DNA of 64,000 nucleotides from Pterobdella sp. o SKG-2022 (taxonomy: Eukaryota; Annelida; Clitellata; Hirudinida; Piscicolidae), in assembly GCA_964035795.1 (NCBI GenBank), contig OZ038320.1:27659705-27723704 (forward strand). The letters run 5' to 3'. The notes beneath the pieces were generated by a model, which was not told the DNA's origin, searched no databases, and was given only the letters and a program-made list of their open reading frames with translations. Positions 12,269-25,535 of this stretch are shown here, piece by piece (positions within the stretch are counted from its first letter, which is position 1; each line of letters opens with the position of its first letter). Both the position numbers and the translations under genes were made by a program.

Positions 12269-15200
12269 TGTGTGTGATCAAACGTGTTTGTTCACACTCT
12301 ATATTTTCATTTAATTATGTGTTGCTTTCTTTTGTATATTTTTGTTTGCTTATGCGAAAGTGTAATGCCTCTATAATTATTTGTTTATTTTGTATGTGGG
12401 CATACGCTTTGTTTATGTACGTGAGAATAATATTTTTTTATGTATATGTGTGTGGTCTTTTAATCTATATGCACATTTTATCAGTGACATTCAATACGAA
12501 ATGTGTAGGTGGTAAGCTTTTTAACTCAATATAATATTATACAAGCTATGTTTAAAAATATAAAACATGCTAACGCTTTAAGACCAAGCTATACTTATAG
12601 AAATCCTACCTTCAGTTGCCAATAAATGTATTTAAGCTTCTCACATCTGAGCTTTTATTGAGAAATAACATGAAATAATGAACAAGATGTGAAAGTTATC
12701 ATTAGAGGAATGTGTGTTAGTGTGGGCGTTGTTTAAATATCGGTATGTGAAAGGCGTAATTGGTATTGAGTAATGCTTGTAAGGGCGATTAAGTTTGATT
12801 AATGTTTTCAAGTGCAATAAGACAGTTTTTGAGGTACCAATGAATTATGATGTATTCATCAAAATTTTTAGTTTAATAAAATTTTTTTATGTTTTTTTAA
12901 GAAATTGCTCATAAATCAAGAAGTATATTTTAAAAAATGATAGACAATGCTATTTAGTAAGTGTTATTATAATAGGTTTCTAAATTTTAAAAGTCAAGAG
13001 TTACATAACAGATATTAATTGGCTTGGTATGTTTGTAGATTATTGGTTTATATTACAGCCACTTTATAAACCAATATTTTACAGCAGCTTGAACACCCTT
13101 GACAAATATTTCTATAGCATTCTGGTTAATTATCCAATAATAATAGAACCATGTAAATACATGTTAAAAAATTTAATCACTAATCTTCCAATAACACGAA
13201 TTGTATTAAATATATCGTGCACCTATCAATAAATAATCAAAAAAATTAGTTTAAAGTTTTTTTGGCGACAAGTAAGGTGGAAGAAGGCGAGGGAAGTTTG
13301 AAATGATTAATTCAAGGTTACAAGTTTGTGGCTTGATTAATAGGGTATTAGTGTGATGAACAGTTCCGAGATGATTCTGCTACACTATTGTGTTGCTTTT
13401 TCTCCTTTTTATTTGTTTTTTTGTGTGTTTGGGTGAGCGTTTTTTAGAGTTTTTGTTTTTTTTTTCTATTAAAAAAAATTTTTTTTAATCTAATCTTTTT
13501 TTCTCAATGCATTTTTTTTGTGTTTAAACAATTCTCGACTGTTGTTTTTTATATTTCATCAACCTTAAATTTACCTGAGGTTTTAACGATATTTTTACTA
13601 TTTCTTAATTTTATTTTTCACTCTCCTTTTGAAATCAAATTAACATAACAAAAAAGTTTTTTTCAGGGTTTTTGTTGAGATTCAAGAAAGAATTTAATAA
13701 GAAGTGTGAAGAAAAGGTTGCGATGACCGTATGGTGTTCGCAAACTATTGTGGAGTTTGCTATAATCAGAAAGGATTTTCTAGAGAAATTCTTTAACTTT
13801 CAATAAATTTTTTCCACAACGAAGAACTACTTTTGAAATTGAATTTCTTAATTGCATTTTTGGTTTAGATGGCTTGGTGATTTTAATAGGACTTTGAGTG
13901 TTTAACTTTTGATTGAACTAAAAGCCGTTTAAAATGTAAGCTAATAATAAAACTTCTCATGTTCCAGTTTTTTTTATTGCGAAATTTAATTTTAAAAGAC
14001 GATTATTTTTGGAATTCTTCCAACTACCGAAAACGAATTAAGATTTTTTCTGAAAAAATTTTCTTTTGAAGAACAAAAAATAGACTTTATGTCAGAAAAT
14101 ACCGAAAATGTCGTGCCAACCAAAATCTGATGCAAAAAAAAATGAGTCAAAATAAAAAATATTTACTTGAAAACTCAAAAAAAATACAAAGCTGTCAAAC
14201 AACACGCGCAGCATTTGAAGTATTAGAAACTCATTTGAAATTCTCAAAATTTTTGAAGAATAAAAAGAAAAGATTGATGAGGCGTTTACGCCAAGTAAGA
14301 AGGGACCGGAGTCGGAGCAGATAAAAGATTCGATTTACGCTTTTTGAAATTCATTCACAGCATTCTTGTTTTTATGCCGCTCTGCACCCGTAGTATTATC
14401 TTCATGAACAATTTAATCTCAAGTCTTTTCTCTATTATTCCCCATAAAGTTTTCTATAAAACTATTTCAATAAAAATTTTTTGCTTTCAATAGATCCTAT
14501 TAAAGGTTGAATTAATATTTTTTATTTAATTTTTGTTCGGGAAGTTATTTCGCCGCAGTGCTTCTAAGACATCGAACATTTCAATTAGGAAAAAATTGAA
14601 AGTTGCTGAATGATTGTCTTTTTGGGAAGGATTTTCGGCAAAAAGTAATTAGAAAAGTAATGAATAGAATTTTCTTCGTGAGCGTGTGTAAGACATAAAT
14701 ACATGAGAGACATTAAGAAATTGAAAACATCACAGCAGTTGCTAGTTGGAGAATTATTTTCGCTGAGATAATATCAAAGTTGGGCGATAAATTGAGTGAG
14801 AAATGTTGTGAAACTTTGCGAAAAAAATTTAAAGCTTGCTCTAATTGGCTTTCAAATCTTATTTAACGCCACTTTACATTTTTATATTGCTTTTTTAACA
14901 GTCGTATTGTTTTGTGCTTTCTTTATTTGTTTTCTATTATATTCGCTTCTGATTTGCGTTGTTTAAAGCAGTTTAGCTGCATAGCCTAAGCATCCATAAA
15001 CCGCCAAAAAAGTTCCTTTCTACAGCGACAAAGATAATTTATACGAAATAATGTTTTGGCTGTGCTTATTGAATTTAAAAATTACATTATGTGAACTAGT
15101 TGAGTGAGAGTTCTTTTAATTCAAAATTTTCTAAAAATTTTTCAATTTTCTCAAATTGAGTTTCGTTGTTTGTAGGAAATCCAATTATATTTTTTCATTC

Positions 15201-16800
15201 CATCACATTCTTTATTCATCCTCAAGGTAATCACACACAGTTTTGTCACCAACACACTTGCACACCGACTTTAATGCCACATTTCAATAGTTTTAGCAAA
15301 CAATCTTTAAAAACCTCTAAACAAGCTATTTTACACGCATTATAAGCATTTCTGAAACATTCCTTGAACATAGAGCTTTTTATGACCTGGAATATGCTCA
15401 AAACTTCATCGCACCATGCATACAACATCATGCATATCACCCACGTCATGCTCTATATCATATTATCTATATTACTATCTATATCATATCTAAATCATTA
15501 ACTATATCATACTATCTATATCAGTATATCTAACTATCTATATCAGTATATCTAACTAGCTTTAACTCTGAATTCAGTTATACTACATTATGTATCCGTT
15601 TATGTATATCATCTTAGGCATATCATGGCATTTGCCTTATAAATCCCGCATGAAGCAGAGAAGGGTTGTTGTGACGTGCACGTTGTCACCGCATCGATTT
15701 TACCTTTCAAGTTTTTGATCGTTCATCAATGCATCTGAACACGCTTCCACCAAACGCATGGGCTTGACAGCTTTCATTGAAGTTTTGTATGCGAAACATA
15801 CATTGATGGCAGCGTGTGGTCGCTTGAATATATTTTTTTAGGTGGTTTTTTAATTTCAATATTGTTTCCACTTAGAAAAGTAGCTTTTTCTTGCGTAAAA
15901 TTTTGGAATTTCAAAAATATAAACTTTACATATGTGATCCCACTGAAAATGAACACAATCCAGATATATTCTTGTTTGCGAAAAGTTAAAATTAGAGCAA
16001 AAGAACCCAAAAAGTCGAAGCGATTTGAACTTAAATAGCAACATTTGAAAAGCATATTGAAAAATATATTGATATTAGTGGATTAAAGAAGAATTCAACA
16101 CTACAGTAAATCAGTTATTATATCCGTTGGTCGTTAACATTTGCTTATCTTACTAATAAAATTTCCTTTGGAATACGAGGTTTTGTTTAAAAATTATCCT
16201 GAAATGTCGCATTTAAAGCCAAATAATTGAGTATATTTTTAAACTGTTTAAATAATCATGAAAAAAACTGTTGATAAGATATTCATAAATGTTTTCCAGG
16301 AATAAACTCCTTATAAATCATACAGATAACTGACTTTATGGTACCGTCTACGCTAGCTACAACTTAATTCAAATAGATACGTTGAATCTAATAAATAACC
16401 TTTTTTAATTAGCTTTTTTAAATAATTTACTGCGCTCCATTTAAAATAAAAAGTTTTAAGCTTAGTTTTTTGAAGTCTTTAATGGAATTTAGTTTGAAAT
16501 TTTTCATCTAAAAGTAGGATTATAGTAAAAGTTTTAAAACCGTAATCTTTCTGGTATGCCTTATTGAGTCTGCCTATGTTAAAAGCACAATTTATAAAAA
16601 AATTTTCTGCATTTTTTGCTCTTAAAATCATAATTTATATTCATAGGAAATTATTTTCATCATTATTTAAAATTCATTTCGTATATATCATCAAACTGCC
16701 GTCGCGTAAAAGCCAATCTCTACTAGCAAAATATGCAGCATTTTCTCTAAGATTTGAACTCGCATGAGAAAAATTGAGTCTTAGATCTGTCAAAAATATT
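12269..16800. other. A+T-rich intergenic DNA, no gene seen
   Basis: No supported gene is present. A 64-residue frame at 14,130-14,324 ends in an Arg/Lys-rich, RS-like tail. It has no recognisable domain and sits among T-tracts, so I do not call it. Confidence 0.55.
15440..15562. repeat. TATATC-rich short tandem repeat
   Basis: Imperfect copies of CTATATCATA and CTATCTATATCAGTATATCTAA are arrayed head to tail. The 24-base version is repeated almost perfectly at about 15,508-15,555. Confidence 0.7.
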
Positions 16801-17790
16801 GGCCAATCATTCATTTACAATCTTTCATTTTTCCATCCATCCATCATCATTTTGTCCATCACTTTTTGTCGTTCATTCTTCATTCATTCACCCACTCTAC
16901 CCTTCACGCAATTCATCACGCGCCCAGCCATTTATTTACCGAGTTCTGTTGCTTCATATATTTTTTTGCATTATTATTTGCTTAATTAATATTATCATTT
17001 TTTATTTCTCATTATTTTTATTATTTTATTACCTGTTTTTTGTTCATTTTTTTTTAATAATTCTATTTAATTTATAATTATGAGCTTATATAAATATTTT
17101 CAAAAATAATTCATATTTTAGTTAATACATTGAAAAAATTTTCGCTTATCATAATTTTGATTATTTTCATTGCTTTCTTCAATTTTACAGCCCAATATCT
17201 TGCTTTCCAAAACCTTTCACCATAACCATATCTCCACCATCTCCAGCATCGTCATCATCATCATCCTTTGCCTCTACTTAGCTTCATCATTTTAACGTTG
17301 CTTGAAAAATTCTTATTCTTTTTACTATAAATTATAGTTTTTTAGGGTACTTATGCTTAAATATCTCTAATGCTATTTCACAAAACACTGCATAAACTAC
17401 CGCTAATAAGATGCCATATGAAGCGTGTTTTTTTTTAAATTATAGACTTCAGGTTAATAGTTTACTATAATATCATTTTAATAATGCTTTCTTGGATACT
17501 GCATGGCTTGCACTCTATTCATGTTTTTCAGGCGCTGTACGACATTAGCTATTATTCTCATTGTTTTTCATGTATCATCAATTCTCAGTAGTTAGCATTG
17601 ATGGGAAATACCTAAACGATAAGTAATAGGAATGGTTTTTTAGAATCATCTATAAAAAAACCGTTATTTTTGTCTTCGTCATCATCTACCCACTTTTCTC
17701 TTACCCATCTTCATCTCATCATCCCTACAGTCATCATCATAACCACCGCTAGCATCTTCATCGTCATCACCATAAAAGGCATCTTTAAAA
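16801..17790. repeat. Scattered CATC/CATT pyrimidine-rich cryptic repeats
   Basis: Three blocks (16,835-16,925, 17,180-17,295 and 17,670-17,780) are built from degenerate CATC, CCAT and TCATCAT words on the plus strand, separated by ordinary A+T-rich DNA. The open frames across them read as S/P/F/H-rich nonsense. Confidence 0.6.
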
Positions 17791-20700
17791 GATGGACAAA
17801 TCCTATTAGAAATTTTGTATGTTTTCATGCTTGCAATAATCTTCTGTGAAAAAGGCATTTGGATAACAACATAACTTTCTACTCATGTTTTAGTCTTATG
17901 TGATAGCTCTGTCTTGAAAATTTTTAATTTTAGTTACTTTCAAGACATTTTACCTTTAGTGTTTTGTAATTTTGTTTTTTATTGTTTAATATGTCTATTT
18001 AATTAATCTTTATTTAGATTATATTTTAATTAAACTTTTAAAAATTTAATTAAAGCACACATTCGATGCTTTTAAAAATTAGGTAAATTCTTTTCCAAGT
18101 TTATTTGATATAAAAATAGTGAATAAGTCTTTAATTAACTAAATATTTTAAAAATACCTTGATGTACTTCGTAAAAATATAGATATTTTTCATTTTAAAT
18201 AAGTCTTTCAAGTTTTACTTTATAACAGATGGGTATGTCTATTTTTAAGGAGAATTTTAATAATGACATAAATTTTCTATTTTCAAAAAACCTTTGCAAA
18301 TAAGACTAAAAAATTCGTTTTTAAATCTGCTGTTTAGATTCTAAAAAGTATTTGATGTATTTAAATGGTACTCTAATTTTTTCTATTTTCTTTAATAAAT
18401 TCTTTTAAGCAGTAACAGGTCTTTCAAGATTTTCTAACTTAGAAACACATAAATCAAAAACTTATTGACTAAAAGGTTTTCAATCTGAAAAGAATTTCAA
18501 TTAAAAAAAGATTAAATGAGAAAAATATTTTTAAAAGGTTTAAATAAGAAGGGTTGCTAAAACAAAATAGAAAATTTGATTCAAAAGGCATAAAAAGGAA
18601 TTAGACCAAAATGAAAATCTCATTAAGGAGTGGTCTTATTTTGGCTTACTAGATGCATCATTTTTATCTCCCATTTGATCTCTCATACTACTTTAATTAA
18701 TTGAGACATTTATGTAAACTATTTATTTGATTTATTTATTATTGAGTTAATAAAATGATTTATATTTTTGAAAAATGTTGGCATGAGTTTTCAGTTCTTG
18801 AATCTATTAAAAAGAATTCTAAATAAAATAAATTGAAATTGATCTTTTTAGTGTATTTTCAATATTTTGAAATGCAAAAGTTTCTAAACTTTATATCTTG
18901 AAAGCAGAAAAATAAAAGTGAAAAATTGTTGGTCCGTGCAAATGACTCGAAACGAAACGAAAATTAATATTGATGTTTCAATTACAATCACATTTTAAAC
19001 GAATCGTCTGACTGCACGACAGTTGGGGATGTGCTTGTACTTTATTTTCTACTTTTAAAAATTATTTTTGAAGTTTCAATTGAACTGTAGAACAATTAAA
19101 ATCTGATAAGAAATATTTATTTTGAATGATTTTTTTTTATATAAAATTAATGATTTTAGATGGTTTAAAAATAAGTTGTGTGTGTGCTTGGCATGTCCAA
19201 AGAGGCTTCACAAATGAAGAAAAAATATTCTCAAAAAATAATATTTACAGTTTTATAAAGTTTAATATAAAATTTTCAATAATGTTTTTTAAAAGAATTT
19301 TGAAGTAGTTCTTCGATAAAATTTCATTTATTTCGGATCTACCACATACCATATTAAAGCGTATTGAATTACGGAAAACAAAGTCGTTTTATTTGTCGAA
19401 ATTGCATTCAAAATCTAAATAATATTTAACTTTACTTTTTAAAAATTCGTGTTTTAATTAATAAATCATTCCGGTTTTTACCGTAAACAAGTTTGAATTC
19501 TGGAAACTTACGAATATAATTATCCTTTTTATAATGTTCAGCTAGTTACCTCATGCTGACGAGAGATGTTCGGTTCACTAAATTCACTTTTGAAACAAAC
19601 CCAATCATATTTCTTAGAAGAATATGCGTCAAAATTAACAATTTCTCAAATATCTTTGAATTTTAATTAGTAGAGGGCTTAAATCTTAGCTTAAGTAAAT
19701 AACGTCTAAAAATAAATACTTTAATTATAAATTGGATCAACATAAAACATTTAAAGTTGGAATTTACAGATAAAAGTTGCAGTTTAAAAATCTGTTTATA
19801 TCTATTATGGGTACGATCAAAAGCATTCCGAACCCAAAACTTTATAGCTTACATACCAGAAAGTTATAATGGCTCTATCTTAACCATCATTAGGAATTAT
19901 AACTACTTTAATACGGGGTTTTAAGCTGCGCTGAGCTATAATATTTCATAAAACACTTTTTCTTATTGCAATCTTAGGATAAGAAGTTTTAAGTAACTTT
20001 CATTTTTAAAAATAACTATTCAAGCTTTGAAACTTTGCTGTTATAAATACATTATATAACTAAAAAAACTCACTCAACTAACATTAAATAGTGACAAATT
20101 TTTAATTTCCCTTGTAATCTTTCTGATTAAAACATCATCACGCGGATCAGTTTCGAATTAACTTAAAATATGATAAGGTTTTTACCACTCAAACTTATCA
20201 ATATAATTTATTGCTAGTCAATTGCCCTGACTCTTACTAATTAAGTTGGTAATAAAAAAAATGGAAAGACTAAATGAGATTTTAATTTTTACAAATCGCA
20301 GGGTTGAAGAATTAGTTAAGTTAAAAGTGCAATAATACATTATGTAATATTTATAATAATAACCTTATATAATATTCCAAAAATTTTAAACGCTTAACAA
20401 AGACTTTTAAAGTAGTGAAAACAGAGGGGTTTTATGAGGCATAAAGAACGCTTGTACGAAGCAGGTAGGTCGGAAGGCGTTTACTATGGTTTCAAGTGAT
20501 ATGAAGTGCTCTCAAATCAATCCTTCAAGCAACTCGTTTGTTATCGCTGTTTTAATTACTACTGGGAATTTAGTTTCGAGAAGAAAGAAATTGTTGTATA
20601 ATTAACTTAATTCCTAATGTCATATGTTTGAGGATTATTTTTGTAAATTGCGTTGTAAATTGCCTGAAAACTGTAGGGTTGAAGAATAAATTCCAAAAGA

Positions 20701-23700
20701 AAACTTAGTTTCAAAGTTGAAAATAATTTTTTTTTTAAGAATTTGGAAGTATTTTACAATGTATATTGAACTAATTAAATTTCCACAGCAAATCAGGACG
20801 TACACATGCAGAGTTGCTTACATAAACATTCGCCTATATCTAATTTAACATTGACATACGTGAATTATGTATAAAAATATGAATGCCAAACGCTTTCAAT
20901 TCTCTTTTCACCTAAGCTCGAAAAGAAAGAGGCGAAATTTCGTGAGCAATTTCCCTAGTGGATTATATTTTACTACTATCGCTTAATTTCTACCAGCGTA
21001 ATTACGTTATGTACGATATGGTAATAATAATGCTCTTCTTTGCTGTCTTGTGGCTTTCAAAATTATTTTTGGGTTTCGATGAAAAGATCTGAGAGTACTA
21101 ATGGGTAAGCCTTTGTGAGACTTTGTGAAAATCTTTCTTATATCTAGATGTTTATCCATTAAAATAGGTATATAACGACTGAAGCATATTTGGTAATAGA
21201 ATTTTAATATATAAAATTATAAAGGTATTGAACAGATAAAATTGGGATGATTGCATGATTTTCAAACGATACTTACGCACTGAGTAGCGGAGTGCAGAAA
21301 TTTTTGTATGAATGGACCTGAAACATGTAAAAAGTCGATTATAGAAAATCTTTTCAAACAAAAAAATGCAATTTGGAGCGATAACAGAACAACCAGAACA
21401 GAATGATAAAGAATTGAAAAAAAGAAATTAATTTAAGATAATCTGTTAGAAAAGGAAATAGTATGAGAAAAAAATAAAAATATAGAAAACCCATTAGAAA
21501 GAAATAGTAGAGTAAAATAGGAAAAAAAATGTATGGTAAAAATGATAAAATCACGAAAAAATAGAAAAGTTGAAATAAAAATTGCTAAATTGAATCGGGT
21601 ATGGCATTCATCATTGATTAGAATTAAATCGAAGGCTTGTTTATTTGATAACTCTCCTTATCTGCGGTCTGGTTAGCGTTAGCCTTTTTGCCATTATAAT
21701 TGACAATTCATTCTAATAAAAATTCTCTATTTTAAAATTCAATTAATCTTTCCGCACACTGTTGGCTTTGCAGAAATATTCCGCGTTTTTTATAGAATAC
21801 CAATTTCTTGGCTACGAATATCTAGAAAGTATAAAATTTTTTTTTAAAACCATACAAAAATTCCAGAATATTATGTGTAAAATTGATTAAATCTATCAAA
21901 CTTTACCACCTTGTGTGTAAAACGTTTGTGAGCAATTGTATAAAACACGAAATAGAGCCATGTAATTCGATGCTCTGGTATAAAGCAGTCATAAAATTAA
22001 TGCTTACAACTCTAGCATGTGTTAATCGTTAAATTTAACTTTAAACACCGTCTAATGCCTGAGTTATGGCTGATTTAGTAAGGAAACTAATTTTCTATAA
22101 GATGTTTTCTCCATAAAAATAATTAATCATGGAGCTTGCAATTAAAACGATTGATTTGGATCTATCAAAAATATTTTGTATACCACTAAACATTATTAAT
22201 GATTACAAATTAATTAAAACTACATATAATTTCTTAATATCACTGAAATCAATTTCAATATCGCGTTGAATCATTACTATATTCAATTATAAATCTTGTT
22301 ATAGAAACAGATACATGTCTTGAAGAATGTTATTTAAGTCTTCCTAAGCTTAAGTCTCCATTAAAAAGTCAGGCGCCATGAACAAACGCTCAATCTTCAC
22401 AGTAAACACTATTACAACGGCAAGTTTTGCTATGTAATTCATGAATATTTATGAGGTTCGATATGCATTTGATGTGTGCGTGTTTGTGATACATATAATT
22501 TATGTGTGACTGAAAGTCGTGTAATTGTGTGGAAGAAAATATATTTTTAAATTATTCTTTTTTATGTGTCTTGCTCTAAATTACAATTGTCATGTAAATA
22601 ATTTAGAGCCCAAAAATGACTTTACCAAAAAGAATTAATTGAAAATTCGATAAATCAAATGAATCTTTGTATAATTTCGCATATGGAACCATTAAATATA
22701 CGCATAAACTAGAAAAATTTGTTTAACAATACCGAACATGAATGGGCTCCAAACTCAAGTAGCAACTTGTGTTCTTGATAGGTTTTCCGAGCTTTATTCC
22801 TCGAGTTAAAGCCTACAGGTTAAACTCATAGCAAAAAATTTTATCAAAAAACGAAACCATTCAAAAATTTAAATCATTGAAAAATTAGTTGATGGCAAAA
22901 CAAGAGTATTTTAGAAAAATGAAAAGGAAAAAATGGACATTTTCAACCTAAAATCGAAGAGCTTGCCGTAGAAAACACTTCTCCCGTTCTCATCATTCTG
23001 TTTATTCTGGAATGCGATGTTTAAACAATTATTATGGTTTTCAAAGAAGTTTGGTATTACTTAGGGATAATTTAATCGATACGACTGAAACTATAGTAGT
23101 ATAGACGTAAGAAATTTGAAACAACACGCTACTAAATTATTCTGCTAGTATAGAACTTGTAAAACCAATGTAAAAATGCATAGAAAATATGAATGAAAGT
23201 TCTAGTTTTGAAATTTTTTTAAAAACCCTGATGAACTATGCGTTAAATTGAACAATAAAAAGAGTATTGAAAATTTTGCTTTGAAAAATCAATGCAAAAA
23301 ACAAACATCAATTTTGTTAGCGTAGTCCTGGAATTTTTGTTTCAAAATTAATATATAAAATTCATATATTTTTATGGTTCTCAGTTAATATACATAGATC
23401 AAAAGGCTATAGTAATGCCTTTGAGTCTAATATATGCATCCTTGAATTCGGTACCTCACACGGCTATATTTGCTCATGAATTTCTTCTAATACTGCATTG
23501 AAATTTAGTTTTTAAACACATTTCAACGTTCAAAAGTATATTTTCACTTAGTTGAAAGTAAGTTATGTTAATGTTGAGTCTTTTTATTTGAGTGTGTTCA
23601 TGTGTGTGTTCGAAGGAATTAATCGCTTCGTACCAAAGAACATAATTATTGAATTTGTATTTATCGAATTTTTAACATTATTTTTTTCGAGACCTTTTGG

Positions 23701-25260
23701 GTTACAATTAAAAAGTACCAAAAAAAATTTTTAAATAAGTTCTTTTCAACCCTAGAAAACCTTGAAGATACTGAAACTTGGGAGTTTAATATAAAAAAGC
23801 GAGGTAGATTAAGCTAGAAAAATATCAATAAACGTGAAAAATCCATCAATTAAGATCTCAATTAATTTTGATTAAATCTTTATCAAATGAAAATGTTATA
23901 TTTGCAAGAAATAATATAGAAAAACAGGATTTATCATTAAAGGACATGATAGATTAGAGGGAGATTATAGCAGTACAGGTGTGCAGAAGAGTGATATCCG
24001 GTCGACTTTCATTCTATTAAAGCTTTGCATCATTAAAAATGAGAGAAAATTATTAAAGCTTCCAGTATTCAGATGGAAAAAGCTTCATATTCTTTGTGTT
24101 AAATTTATAGAAATGTTTTATAGATGTTTTGATGGCTTCAAAAATATGATACGTGTTTCAAAAAGGAAGGTTGAAAATTAATTACGAACAATTTTGAAAA
24201 CTATCGGTACATAGAATATGAAATATTACATGCAGATCTACTCATACTAGTTCAAATTTCAGTTGGGACACTTATAATAATTACATAAAAAACTGATGAA
24301 AAATAATTAGTTTTGAAATAATCGTTAGTTTTTCTCATATATCAAACTTTAAGTAATTGACTAGAGATTGTATGACACTACTTCAATATGTTAAACACAA
24401 TCCATGTTTTATACGGTTTCATCTAACTCTTACATTTGTCGAATCTTAAATCTAATAAAGAATATAAAGTTATTGAGAAAAAAAGAATTATGAATATATA
24501 TCAGAAAAGATTTCTTGTTAGAATGAAAAAATACCCAAATACTCAAAGAAACAGTCGAAAAAACCAATAGAACAAAGATTTAATCAGAATCAGCATGAAA
24601 ACGGTATGGAAAAGGCATGGAAATGGCGTGAGCATGAAAAATCATGAATGAAGGTTTTAGAAGGAAAAGAATTGCGGAAGACAAGACAGTTTTTTATAGG
24701 GTAATTGTGTTTATGGAGACGTTGCAGTGGTAATTGGGGAAAAAGAAATGTGAGAGATATAACTGAAAACATAAACGTTAGTAAGAACATACAATTGCTC
24801 ATGCGTAATTGTATTTATTAGGACTTTAAGTGATATTAACACGGATATGTGTATTGTGCCTTCACAAGCAGTCTTGGTTGTAGCGCAGTGCTTTCACAAC
24901 GGAAGTTCCTAGCTTTAGTGCTGTGTTCCGGATGGCATTTTATTATTTCTAAGTTATTAATACATCCACTTTTGAAATGCCTCTTTGAAGTTGTACTTTG
25001 TTCCAATCAAGAAAAATTCAGCGTCAATTATGCCTAAAAGCCGCATTTTTTAATTAAAACTTAACTCTATACTTTATTATGAAAGCTTGCAGCATCAACT
25101 CTATATATTAAAAGTCACATTTAAAACCATAGAAAATAAAAAGACGAAAAATAAAAACATTTTAACGTCATTGCGTGTTTTACGAGTGTACAACGATTTA
25201 CGCTCGTATTTATTTTCGTCGACCGGTCAATTCCCCCATTCTGTACTGAGTATGCTTCTT
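17791..25260. other. A+T-rich intergenic DNA, no gene seen
   Basis: This is 7.5 kb without a supported gene, RNA or transposon. A segment near 24,850-24,920 (TTGTAGCGCAGTGCTTTCAC) is faintly tRNA/SINE-like, but no second box could be found. Confidence 0.55.
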
Positions 25261-25535
25261 AGGCCTCCAATCCATTTTTCATTTTTACATCTTTTTTGCA
25301 TACATTCACCTTTTCATCCATTTTATATTTATTCAACTTCTATCCATCAATCTTTCATTCCTTTCCTCAAAATTCATCCTTCCATGCTTCAGCATTCCAT
25401 CTTTATCTATCCATTTTTTTATTCACCCATTTTTTTATTCATTCTTCATTCATCCATCTATCAACATTCATTTCAACTATGTTTTCTATCATCATTCATC
25501 CTCCCTCACCCTGTCCATTCATCCCTTGCTCATCG
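25261..25535. repeat. Degenerate TTCATCC-type repeat tract
   Basis: A pyrimidine-rich plus strand carries imperfect repeats of CATCCATTTT, TTCATCC and TTTATTCA. It is similar in style to the 16.8-17.8 kb blocks. The 150- and 121-residue frames crossing it are compositional. Confidence 0.6.

Noticed and set aside
15246..15449. Minus-strand 67-residue Cys-rich frame
   Set aside because: No signal peptide, no recognisable cysteine spacing and no partner exon. It borders a TATATC repeat.
24846..24925. Possible tRNA-derived SINE (TTGTAGCGCAGTG)
   Set aside because: Only an A-box-like string is visible. No B box lies at the right distance and no second copy is in the window.
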